Assembly: GCA_002786025.1 (NCBI GenBank)
Contig: NHNW01000033.1
Coordinates: forward strand, 372,001-436,000
Length of the DNA stretch: 64,000 nucleotides
Direction: 5' to 3'
Source: Zasmidium citrigriseum
Taxonomy: Eukaryota > Ascomycota > Dothideomycetes > Mycosphaerellales > Mycosphaerellaceae
In this document: positions 31,361 to 42,021 of the stretch, one piece after another
Layout: each line of letters starts with the position of its first letter
How positions within the stretch are numbered: the first letter of the stretch is position 1
Made by a program: the position numbers and the translations under genes
Notes under the pieces: model-generated
The model's database searches: none
What the model saw: only the letters and a program-made list of their open reading frames with translations
Told to the model about the DNA's origin: nothing

Positions 31361-32613
31361 ATTCGTCCAACTCGTCTCCCTCGCCGAGGCGCAAGGCTGT
31401 GGTAACACTCAGGGCACTCGTAATGTCTCGCCGCTCTTCGCCCTCGGACCGTCTGAGGCCCAATGTACGTCCGCAAACTTCATCGCATTGTCGGCCAAGG
31501 AGCCTGCTGACCGTTGACAGATACTTCTTGTGCGGACGGCTTCGACGGCCCCAAAGTCAACCCCATCAACACCACCGTCTACGACTGGTGGTACTTCGAC
31601 GCCGTGAGCGACGACGGCCTGCAGAGCCTCGTCGTCATCTACTTCACATCCTCCTCCCTAGGCTTCCTCTTCAACATCGGGTCCGTAACCAGCGCAACCT
31701 CCGCCACCGTCTTCGCGACCTTCGCCGACGGGACAAGTGGCTTCTGGTTCCTCCCCGCCGTCGGCGCGGAGATCACTACGTCTGGAAATGGGGCGTCCGG
31801 GAGTTGGAAGGGCATCGGTCTCAACTTCGATGGGGCGCCGGATCTCTCGACGTATAATTTGACGTTTACGAATCCGCTTTCCGGGATTACGGGGACGTTT
31901 GATTTGGAGTCTGTGAGTTATTAGTCTTGTTCTGGATTTGGGTTTTGGGGGAAGTAGCTGATGTGGATGATTGTCTAGCACGGCCCAGGCCACTTCGCAT
32001 GCTCCCCCCTCGTGGAAGGCGCAGACATGCACATCGTGCCCAATGTCGGCTGGGTCAATGTCTTGCCCGCGTCGACCGGCAAAGTAGACGTGAGCATATT
32101 TGGGAAGTCGTTGAGTTTCACGGGTCCGGCGTATCATGATAAAGTCAGTCTTGCACCCTCCCCAAACGTCACATCATCCGTGCTGATTTAATGATTTGAT
32201 AGAACTGGGGCGACAAACCCTTCACCTCCGCCGTCAAATCCTGGTACTGGGGCCACGCCCACCTAGGTCCCTACTACATCGTCTGGTTCGACGCCATCGA
32301 CAGCGCTGGTGAGGAGCACGTATCCGGGTACGTCGTCTCCGAAGGCTCAGCTGTAGGCTCAACCTGCTCCAACCTCAAAGTCCGTCCGGTCAACTCCCCG
32401 TACCCGCCGACGCTACCATTGGCAAATCCGAGGCAGTATACCATCACGATGTTGTTGGATGATGGCAGGAATCTGACGGCCACTGTGACGAGGGAGAGGA
32501 CGCAGATCAATGTTGCGTCGTATGCGAGGTGGATTGGGGGGATTGAGGGAACAGTGGGTGGTGTGAGCTATGAGGGGTCAGCGCTGTGGGAGCAATTTGT
32601 CTTCGAACTCTAG
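31320..32613 (+). CDS. Secreted CrtC/AttH lipocalin-like protein
   Basis: Four exons (31320-31464, 31521-31912, 31979-32143, 32203-32613), introns 56, 66 and 59 bp; 370 residues. The signal peptide FSVVIGVIFVQLVSLAEAQ is clear. The third splice joins TGPAYHDK to NWGDKPFTSAVKSWYWGHA, creating the YHDxNWGxxPF signature of the hydroxyneurosporene synthase (CrtC)/AttH double-lipocalin family, which in fungi includes pericyclases of natural-product pathways. Also VYDWWYFDAVSDDG and GPGHFACSPLVEGADMHIVP match the first lipocalin half. The fold is confidently called; enzymatic activity is unknown, and a secreted or ER-lumen location is implied. A copia element inserted 237 bp beyond its stop. Confidence 0.8.
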
Positions 32614-32845
32614 TCGCTGTGAGGATCCATGGCAGACCGGCGTATCGAGGAACAAAATGTCGCATATTGTGAGAGTGGACAGGATATCGTTGTCCGCGAG
32701 AAGATTTTGCGGGCTGAGCGACGCCCAAGGAGGGAGACAGAGGGCGATGAAGAATCTAGGTGATCAATTCAGCACTGTGAACATATTTTCAGCACACAGC
32801 GACCCACCGCGAGGAGCTGAAGCTACCGACCTTTTTCGTCTTGCA

Positions 32846-32850
32846 TATTC
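32846..32850. repeat. Left target-site duplication TATTC
   Basis: TATTC directly abuts the left LTR start TGTTG and is repeated exactly at 39423-39427 after the right LTR. Five bases is the usual copia integrase stagger. Confidence 0.9.
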
Positions 32851-32977
32851 TGTTGTGCTGAGATCACGTGAGAGTGCCAAGAAGGACACATCAGAGTTTT
32901 TACAGTCTATGTAGATAGTCTCTTCTTTAATTAATTATTTAATTATTATATGAAGGCTATAATCCTACTATATAATA
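32851..32977 (+). repeat. Left LTR (127 bp)
   Basis: Starts TGTTGTGCTGAGATC and ends TATATAATA (right copy GCACAACA). Aligned to the right LTR it differs at about 17 positions, all transitions. Its outer half keeps the ancestral bases and its inner half is mutated. Confidence 0.95.
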
Positions 32978-33049
32978 GGTTATAAGCCTAGCGCTTATAG
33001 ATTAGTTTATAAATATATTAATTTAATCCCTCTACCTTAATCTAAGAAT

Positions 33050-36000
33050 CTACCCTACTATCTCTACTTATATACCTACTCTATACTAAATATAGAGTCC
33101 TAAAGCGATAAGACTAGTAGTAAATACGTTCTTAAGAAGGGTAGTTTATTTATAATATAGAAGAATATCCTTAAGGGTATCCTACTAGAAAAGAACTATA
33201 TTAAAGTTATCTTTAAGGACATACTATACTTCCCTTACGAGCTATACCCTTAACACCTAAGACCTACGGCCTATAGAGCTCCTACGGAGACTTAAGAAGA
33301 GTTTAATATAAGAGTAAAGGCCTAGTAAAGGAAAGATATTATAGCTTTTAGTCTTATTAGCTTAAGACTTAATAATAATATTAGGCTAGACTTTAGTAGA
33401 ATAAGGAAGATAGTAAAGGAACTATTTAATACTATTAAAGTAATATATATACTAGTAGTTATAGTAGATATCTATTAAACGATTAAGACCCTCTATAGGA
33501 TAAGAATAGGTAATAATAATAATACCTTAGTATACTATAAAGCTTTTTAAAAGAATCTTCAAAAGCATAAAACTATAATAGAATAGTACTATAAGGCTAA
33601 TATAGTCTTAAGGGCTAATATTAAATTACTAAGAATATATATTAATATCTTATTTATAGGGGGTATAAGGTATCTAGAGTAGATAAGATTATAGAGGTAA
33701 GCCTATAGGCCTAAGAATTATAACTTAGAAGTATTAATATTAACCCTAAGAAATAAGAAGCCTCTATATATTCCTAGAGTACCTAGTAGACCTATAGGGG
33801 CTACTAGAGTAAGCTCTAAATATAAGGAATATAGGAAGAAAGGATATCCTATAGAGAAGTGCTAGATTAAGTATCCTAAGAAGGCTTCTCCTAGCTAGAC
33901 ACCTAAAGCTTAAGACTTAGATAATAAGAAGAAGTCTAAGAAGTCTAAAAAGGGTAAGTTAAAGAGTAGGAGGAGATCTACCTATAAGAAAGGCGTAGCT
34001 ACGTAAGGAGAAGAAGATATTAATAATAGGGTACTACTTAAGGAGTACTATTATAGTAAAGATAGCTTAAGTTAAGCTAGAGCCGCTATAGCTAATACTA
34101 GGTAGAAGGGCCTTACTTCTAATAGTATTATCTTTAATTCTAGAACCTTATATTACTTCTTTAATAAGAGATTATAGTTTAAATCTATAGAGCGCTTAAG
34201 TAAGCTAATTAACTTTTTATAAGCTATAGGAACTTTAAGCTATATATATAAGGGTGTAGTTAGGCTTTACTTAAAGACTAAGGTAGGCTATAAGACTAAG
34301 ATAAAGCTTATAAATACGCTCTACTTACCCTACTTATATTATAACTTAATCTTAAAGGGCAGACTTAAGCGTAAAGGTAATATTACTTAAAATAAGCATA
34401 CTAGAGATCTTATAAAGGATAGTAAAGTTATTAGGAATACAATACTAATTATAGATATTAATATACTATAGGGAGTCTAATTTCCTACTCCTAAAAGCTA
34501 GACTCTAATATCTACTACTAAGATTATTATACTAGCTATAAGGGATCCTAAATAAATTACTATATTATAGTATAAAAGACTTAGCTATATTAGGGTAAAG
34601 ATTCTTAACCTTACTAAGAACTTTACCTAGGGAATAGAGAATATTAATACTTCCCTCCTAGATTATTATAAGACTTGTAAACTAGTAAGATCTTAAAGAA
34701 AAGTCTTAAGACAGCCTAGGCTAAAGCCTAAGATAGCTCTTAATAAGATCTATATAGATTTAGTAGGCCTAATTACGCTACTAACTCTTTAAGGGTATTA
34801 ATAGCTATATATTTTAATAGATATAAAGACTAGAATACGCTTTACCTTTACTATAAAGATAAAGAAGGACATTATAGTAAAGATTTAGCACTTTATAAAC
34901 AAATTAATTATATAGTACCGTAGGCACCCGAAGATCTTCTTCTCTAATAGTAGAGGGGAGTTTATTAATATAGAGCTAGCTTAAATAGCTACTTAACTTA
35001 GACTTAGGTAGGATATATCTACCCTATATACACCTAAGTAAAATAGAATTATAGAGTTATCTAATAAGTCTATTTTATTTAGAGTAAGATCTATACTAGT
35101 TAGTATAAGCCTCCTAAGACAGCTCTAGGATTATATAGTCTAGTACGTAATCCTCCTAGCTAATATTTTAGGAAATATACGGATTAAGGATATACTAATA
35201 AAGCTATTCCTAGATAACTTAAAGGCTAGAGATTCTAGCCTTAAAGACTTAACTACGCTTAAGATCTTTAGTTATAAAGCCTTTATTTATATTCTAGTAT
35301 AAAAGAGACTTAAGTTAGCTAAATTTAATACTAGGGCCGTTATTACCTAGTTTATAGGCTTCTAAGAGAACTCTATAATAAACTATATCTACTAGAGAGC
35401 TAATTAGGATTATAAGAAGAAAATCTAGGTTAATAAGTTCTTTATATCCCCTTATATAACTTTTAATAAGTATAAAACGTATAGCTATTATATTATGCGC
35501 TACTAGAATATACCTAAGCCTCTTATAGCTTAGGGGGAGATCTTTAAGGAGAGCTTATAAGAGCTATAAGAAGATCCTTAGGATTCCTAGTAGTATCCTC
35601 TACTTAGGCCTATTGTTTAAGAGATATTTAAGGACTAGGGGGAGCTAGTATTTTCTTATAATATACTACGAGTACCCTAATAGGCTCTAATTATAGAGTA
35701 AACTCCTTAGACTATAGAACTACTATATAATATAACGTTATAGTAGAGTTTATAGCCTAAACTTAATTTTAACCTTACCTAAGCCTAACCTTCTAGAGTA
35801 TAAAATAGAGAGTTTAAGTAGTTATTAAGAGAAACTAAGACCTATATAGCTTAGAACTATTAACCTAAGACTTAAGAAGCTTAGAATTAATCCCTAGAAG
35901 ATTAAGATACTTAGGAAGAGACTATAGAGTAGTTTAATATATCTTAGACTCCCTTTAAGCCTATTTAAGTAACTAGGAAAAGGAAGAGAATACCTAAACT

Positions 36001-37640
36001 TAAAATTAAAAGGAAAAGTATAAGGTTTAGGAGGTAAGTTACTATCTATAACTATAAGGACATAGACTTAAATAGCCTAGCGTATATAGGAGGAGCTTTA
36101 AAGAGGTACTCTAATCCTAAAACTATCTAAGAGGCTTTTACTCCTAGTAATCCTTAATATAAGTAGTAGAGGAAAGCTATAGTTAAAGAGATTAAGTCTT
36201 TATAAGACATAGATACATTAGATTAGGTTTATAAGACTTAATTGCCTAAAGGAAGAATCCTAATAAAGTATAAGTAGGTATTTAAGACTAAGTAGCTTCC
36301 TAATAATATTATTAAGAAGTTTAAGGCTAGATAGACTAAAAAAGGGTTTACTTAAAGGCCTAGAATTAATTTTAGGGAGATATATACTCTAACCCTAAGA
36401 GCTATAATAAATAGAGTATTATTAGCTCTAGTAGTATAAGAAGTATTATATAGGGCCTAAGTTAATATAGAGACTACATTCCTAATACTAAATCTAGATA
36501 GAGATCTCTATATTTATCTACTAATAGAACTTAAGGAGTTTAATAGGCTAGGAATAGTTATACGCCTTAAGAAAGGTCTATATAGGCTTAAATAAGTAGC
36601 TATACTATAGTATTAAGAGGTTATTTAACTTTTAATTAATCTTAGCTTTAAAAGACTATAGTTAGACCCTTATATGTTTATCCTTATAGATATAGTTGTT
36701 ATAGTATATATTAATAACTTCTAGATTCTTAGTAAGTTAAGGGAGAAGATTAACTAGCTCCTAAGTAAGATATAGAAGCGCTAGAAGGTTAAGGAAGTAG
36801 AAACTAACCTCTTTCTAGGTATATAACTACTCTAAGATAGCAAAAATAAGTTAAAGCTCTTATAGAGCTATTATGCTCTCTAAAAGCTTAAGGGCTATAA
36901 TCTTAATATAGTACGCTCTATTAAGTACCCTATAGACAAGATATATAAGCCCTTTAAGGGAGAATATACTCTATAGGACTATACCTTATTTAATAAGATT
37001 ATTAGAGAACTATAGTACCTCTTAAACTATATAAGGCCTAATATCTCCTATATAGTTAATTACTTAGCTAGATTCCTTTAGAATTACTCTCCTAAGTATA
37101 TTACTACTACTAAACATATCTAGAGATATATTTCTAGTACTAAGGATAAGGGAATTGTCTATAAGAAGACTAAAGGCCTTAATATTAAAGTATTCTTAGA
37201 TATAGACTTCGCTAGAGATCCCTATACTTTAAGATCTACTACTAGATTACTTATTAAGATATATAGTACTCTAGTAATCTAGAGATTAAAGATATAAAAG
37301 CAAGTTATACTTTCTAGTACTAAAGCTAAGTATCTTACTCTTATAGAGATATATAGGGAGCTCTATTAGCTTTATAATTTACTTACTAAACTTAGGCTAT
37401 TTATTAAGTCTATACCTAAGCAATTTAAGATCTTTATAGATAATAAGTTAGCTATCTCTCTTATTAAGAATTATATAGACTTAAGAAGATCTAGATATAT
37501 ATCTTTAAGGAACTATTACTATAGAGAGTAGTATAACTTAGGATTTATTACTATTAAATACATTAAGACTATAAAGTAAGAGGCTAATACTCTTATAAAA
37601 GCTAGAAAGATAAACTAGCTTCTATAATTATATCCTATAT
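33050..37640 (+). pseudogene. Relic gag-pol of the copia element
   Basis: Translation with stops ignored shows copia domains. The gag knuckle at 33821-33862 reads YKEYRKKGYPIEKC, spacing C-x2-C-x4-H-x4-C with the first two Cys and the His turned into Tyr, as G-to-A and C-to-T RIP would do. The integrase region has KIYIDLVGL, YILIDIKTR and TPK(stop)NRIIELSNKS blocks. The reverse transcriptase YVDD centre reads YINN at 36707-36718, both catalytic Asp codons turned to Asn. RNase H begins DIDFARDPYTLRS near 37199, preceded by the KHIWRYISSTKDKG block. The 5' limit of gag is uncertain. Confidence 0.85.
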
Positions 37641-39286
37641 ACTTATATATATTATACTTATTTAAATCTCTTTTATAACTAGAAACTAGAGACTAGAGAC
37701 TATTTTTAGTAGTAATATATAAGCCTTTTTATTCTATAGTATTAAAATTAAATCTAAAAGCTAAAATAACTTTTTAGTATACTAATACTAGGTATCTAGA
37801 AAGTATAAAACATTAAAATATAAGAGAAGCTCCTTCCTAAGCTTAACTTTTCCTTCTAAGAGAAATTAAGAAGCTAGAAAATTATTTATACACTATAGAA
37901 TTAAGCCTAAGCACTACTAATTTAGTTATTTCTTAGTAGCTAATACCTATCTAGGCGGTATCTCTAGCTTCCCTTCTTAAAAGTATCCTTAAACTTATCT
38001 ACTATACGACGAATAGTAGTAGCTATACTCTTAATAGCCTCCTATTATAAGGAAACCTATAAGTAGTTAAAGTTAATTATAGCTTAACTACGATAACTTC
38101 TAGAGCCTAGGATAAGAAAGTTACGAGCCTAATCTACTCTCTAGCGGTTACCTAAGGCTAGTAACTAGTTTCTAGAAGCCTTATTCTTAGAGATTACGCT
38201 TAATAGAGATAGTAGAGCGCTATTTATACTATAGTTTAAGTCGCTTCTATTTCTACTAGCTTAAGATAAAGAACCTCCTTAACCTCCTAAGCGAGTACCT
38301 AGTACGTAGGTACTAAAGGAGTAAGTCTTATAGTAATTACTAAAGGTATACTTAATATATACTCCGTAGAAAGCGCCTAGGAAAGTAATATAGGCACTAA
38401 ATCTAGGGTTTCTACGCTCTTAATACTCCCTATAGCGGTTGTCTTAATTACTAGGCGTATTATAATAGCTATTAATTATAGTATTACCTTAAGAAGTAGC
38501 TAGGATAGTTAGAATATAGTATACGCTACTTCTAAAGTTAATCTTACTACTAGTAACTATTAAAGGAGCACGTACTATATTATCTAAGCTTAATAAGCCT
38601 ATCTACTAGCGATTTAGGCTATTCTTTAGATATCTCTTACTCTTAAACTCCTTAGGTATCTCCTTATATACCTAAAGTACCTCCTTAGTAAAGTTCTAGC
38701 TTAATTTTAAGGTCTTAATAAAGTAATTCTTTATAAGACGCTTTATAAGCGCCTTATGAATAGCGTTAAGTAACTTCTTACGCTTAGATATACCGCCTTA
38801 TCTAGAACCTTACTCTTAATTACGACGAGGAGGCTTACTACTACCGCTACTACTATTATCTCTAGTATTAGTTAAGGAACTAGCGGGAGTGTTAATAGTT
38901 ATCTATTAAGGTACGATAGCTATAGCTATTCTATAGAGGTTAGTACTAGCTTAATTAATAGCTTAGTATATTATATATACCTTATTAATGCTTTTAAAGC
39001 TTAGGAAGTATATATAGATATTATTAAATAAGTTTAAAGTAGTATAGAGTATTAAAAAGAGGAAATTAGTATATAGAGGTTAGTATAGAGGAGAAGGTTT
39101 AAATAGTAAGAAAGAGGGGTCTTTATACCCTACTAAGTAGTAGCGAAGGTTTGCTAGTATTATATAGACTAATTATATGTATTTGTAACTACCTAGTTAT
39201 TATTATAGTTACTTAAGCTTTCTTAAGAAGTATATAAAGTACTTAAGGTAGTAAGGTATCTATATTATTTAATATGCTTATATGCT
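37640..39286. other. Extra 1.6 kb between pol and 3' LTR of the copia element
   Basis: After the RNase H relic, about 1.65 kb remain before the polypurine tract, long for a copia 3' untranslated region. It keeps more CpG than the pol part. Minus-strand translation around 38600-38800 gives protein-like text with few stops (LIKRLIKNYFIKTLKLS, EIPKEFKSKRYLKNSLNR). It may be an additional antisense gene carried by the element or an older nested insertion. Confidence 0.45.
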
Positions 39287-39295
39287 AAGGGGGAG
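39287..39295 (+). other. Polypurine tract of the copia element
   Basis: AAGGGGGAG immediately precedes the right LTR start TGTTA. Its position fixes element orientation as plus strand. Confidence 0.8.
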
Positions 39296-39422
39296 TGTTA
39301 TGCTAAGATTACGTAAGAGTGCCAAGAAGGACACATTAGAGTTTTCACAGTCCATGTAGATAGTCTCTTCTTCAATCAATTATTTAATCATTATATAAAG
39401 GCCATAATCCTGCTGCACAACA
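39296..39422 (+). repeat. Right LTR (127 bp)
   Basis: Starts TGTTATGCTAAGATT and ends CTGCACAACA, followed by the TATTC duplication at 39423-39427. Its outer (right) half keeps ancestral C and G, and its inner half carries the RIP changes, the mirror image of the left LTR. Confidence 0.95.
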
Positions 39423-39427
39423 TATTC

Positions 39428-40001
39428 TACCGACGGCACTGCACCCATCGCTCTCACACCATTCTGCACCTTGCCTGTACGTCCCTTTCTTACAGGCCCA
39501 GCAATTGCCTGCCCCAAGCTCGCACGTCGTACGGTCCGCTAGACATAGTTGGCGCTGCTTTGGACGTAGCTTAGCTCGAACAGTGTCGGATGGAGGTCGA
39601 GTTGCTTACGGCGGGAAGTAGTGCCGTGGAGACTATTGATGTTAGCTACTGAGAGGATTGTTTGTGGAATGTTGTTGCTTGTCCGTCGGGGCGACGTGCC
39701 TCGGAGCGTCCAAAAGATAAGGGCGGTGATGTTGCCGACGTGATGATGTGAAGTGCTCGCCACTCCCTCGCGAGCAGTGGTCGAACGCCGTCTTTCCTGC
39801 TTCCATTAGCTCGAATATTGAGAGCCGTTTGTCACCGAAGTCAGTCTCTCGCCAGCTCATCTTCCCCGTGCGACTTAGACAGCTATGCATCTTTGCCTGA
39901 TACTCAATATTCTGCGATCATCAGCCATGTAAAGTCTCTTTCATCACCTACATGAGCTGTATAACGTAGCATTCCGTGGTCTCTTTTACAGGTATTCTCT
40001 T
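39428..40001. other. Intergenic stretch, ordinary composition
   Basis: 574 bp between the retrotransposon and the CCT3 stop. Base composition returns to normal at the LTR edge. Only short minus-strand frames occur; no gene supported. Confidence 0.45.
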
Positions 40002-41665
40002 TTAATCATCTGAACCTCCAGCGCCAACCTTGGCTTGCTTCGCGCCGACAATGTCGTCCACTCTCAATAGCAGACACGCACTCTCCACGGCCGTCTTGAT
40101 GCTCTGCAACTTCACGGCTTGAGGCTCCCAAATGCCAAAGTCCTTCATGTCCACCACCTTTCCAGCATCACCATCAATGCCGAATGTGCTGCCTCCCTCG
40201 GCATGCTTCGCTCGCAATTGAGTCAAGATCCGAATAGGCGAAGCACCGGCGTTTTGGATGAGTGTCCGTGGAATGACCTCCATCGCATCGGCGATCGCCT
40301 TGTACGGCCATTGCTGCACACCTTCAACACTCTTCGCTGCTTGCGATAATCGCACAGCGCAGGCCATCTCGGTTGCACCACCACCAGGGGAGAGGTAAGG
40401 GTGGAAGATGACGTTCCTGGCCACGGACATGGCGTCCATCAAATTCCGATCGATTTCGTTGAGGATGTCTTTCGATGGGCCGCGGAGGAGGATGGTGCAA
40501 GCCTTGGGGTTCTTGCACTTGGTAAGGAAGGTGAAGTACTCGTCGCCGATCTTCTCAATCTCGAACAAACCGCAGTGAGTGCCAACGTCGCGTTCAGTCA
40601 GATCGTAGACGGAGTTGACGATGGTTGCTCCAGTGGCACGTGCGATACGGTTGTTGTCGGTCTTTCGTACTCGGCGGAGGGCGGTGATGTCGTGCTTGAC
40701 AAGGAAGTGCTGCGCAAGATCTGAGACACCCTTCTCCGTGATGACAAGATCTGGCTTGACAGCAATGATGGCATCACACATAGCGCGCACCTGCTCCTCC
40801 TCAATCTGCAGCACACGGTTCCAGTCCTCCTCCTTGCTGATCTCAATGTTGGTCTGCGATTCACCTTTCTTGTACTCAAGGGTGCAATCGAGAAGCACAA
40901 TGCGTGGGTTCTCTATCCGCCTCCTCATCTTGGGGTGTGTGATGTCCTTGTTCAGCATGACGCCGTCCAGCACTTTACTATCCTCAATCTCGCCGCCTGG
41001 CACCTTCTCCACACGCGCGTATCGCTTGATATCCACCTCCTTCTTGCCGCCTCCTGCATCGTGGCTGACTGTCCGCACTGCTTGAAGAGCAAGATCGCAC
41101 ATCAGGTCCGAGTATCGTGAGGTGAACTTGGTGCCGATGGAGGTGGAGATGAGATCGCGCATGACATTGTTGTCGTTGATGTCGACGGGTATCGAGACGT
41201 CCTGGATGATCTTCAAAGCGTCGTTCAGCGCCCGCTTGAAAGCCTGGATGATGACGACGGGGTGAATGTTGCGCTCGAGCTGAGGCAGTGACAGCGCCAG
41301 AATCTCTCCTGCCAGAATGATGACCGTAGTCGTTCCATCTCCCACCTCTTCATCCTGCGTTCGTGCCAGCTCGATCATGCTCTTTGCGGCGGGGTGTGCG
41401 ACTTCGATCTCGCGGAGGATCGCGTGGCCGTCATTCGTCAGGACGATGCCGCCCATGGGGTCGAGCAGCATCTTGAGCATGGCCTTGGGGCCCAGACATG
41501 AGCGGATGATGTCGGCGACGGTCTTGGCGGCGGTGATGTTGGAGAGCTGAGCTTGTCGGCCGGTCTTGCGATCGCCGGTTTGCGTATCTAGAAGCTGTAT
41601 TAGCTGGTATCCCATATGATATTGGCTGTTCCCAACCTACTCATCACCACCACTGGAGCCTGCAT
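40002..41665 (-). CDS. CCT3: T-complex protein 1 subunit gamma (CCT3)
   Basis: Two exons: a 25 nt first exon (41665-41641, MQAPVVVM plus one base) and 41587-40002, with a 53 bp intron GTAGGT...TCTAG; 536 residues. The join gives MQAPVVVMNTQTGDRKTGRQ, the expected CCT-gamma start. Group II chaperonin motifs are intact: IVLTNDGHAIL, EEVGDGTTTVIIL (ATP hydrolysis loop), FEIEKIGDEYFTF, LLRGPSKDILNEIDRNLMDA and LSPGGGATEMA. It is one of eight subunits of the cytosolic TRiC/CCT ring that folds actin and tubulin. Length is typical. It is divergent from the TLC-domain gene at 42022. Confidence 0.95.
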
Positions 41666-42021
41666 CTTTGCGGTATTGGAGCGCCTCCTGCGCCTGTTCT
41701 GGAGCTTTCAAAGACACTCAAATCGTCGCTGCCGTTCGTATGGTGTCAATATCGTCGTTTGGGGGTTTCGTAATCGGGATACGTCGATATGGGCGGCGGT
41801 GGTGGTGGAGGGAGCTGTTCTGGAAAAGTTCGCGTCTCAAGCGCGCCGTCTGCCGAAGTTTGGCCGGGAAACGATAACGTCGGCGTATGGTGAGACAGAG
41901 TTCAACTGACCACTTAACAGCAAAACACCTCCTCACCCGACACCCTCAACCCTCGATATCGACAGTACAAGAATGCGACGGTGACCTCTGCAACTCCCAC
42001 CTCCAGCAATATCTCGTCAAT
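41666..42021. promoter_or_regulatory. Divergent promoter region CCT3 / TLC gene
   Basis: 356 bp between two divergent starts. An ATG at 41887 is in frame with the TLC gene, but the stretch it adds is not conserved-looking; I treat it as leader. Confidence 0.4.

Larger units (their letters stand above)
32851..39422 (+). mobile_element. Ty1/copia LTR retrotransposon, RIP-inactivated, full length
   Basis: 6,572 bp bounded by 127 bp direct LTRs (TG...TA/CA) and a TATTC duplication. The internal region is extremely TA-rich and nearly devoid of CpA and TpG, the signature of RIP. Order on the plus strand: gag zinc knuckle (33821-33862), integrase (about 34740-35080), reverse transcriptase (about 36000-36800), RNase H (about 37195-37620), an extra 1.6 kb, then a polypurine tract. 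The gag-integrase-RT-RNase H order identifies copia rather than gypsy. All frames are broken by many stops, so it cannot encode its own mobilisation. Confidence 0.95.

Noticed and set aside
32978..32995. Primer-binding site just inside the left LTR
   Set aside because: The sequence GGTTATAAGCC is at the right place, but RIP has changed it too much to name the tRNA primer, so I do not list it as a feature.
32978..39295. TA-rich island considered as a centromere, mitochondrial insertion or scaffold-attachment region
   Set aside because: Paired LTRs, target duplication, polypurine tract and readable copia domains explain it as a RIP-mutated retrotransposon.
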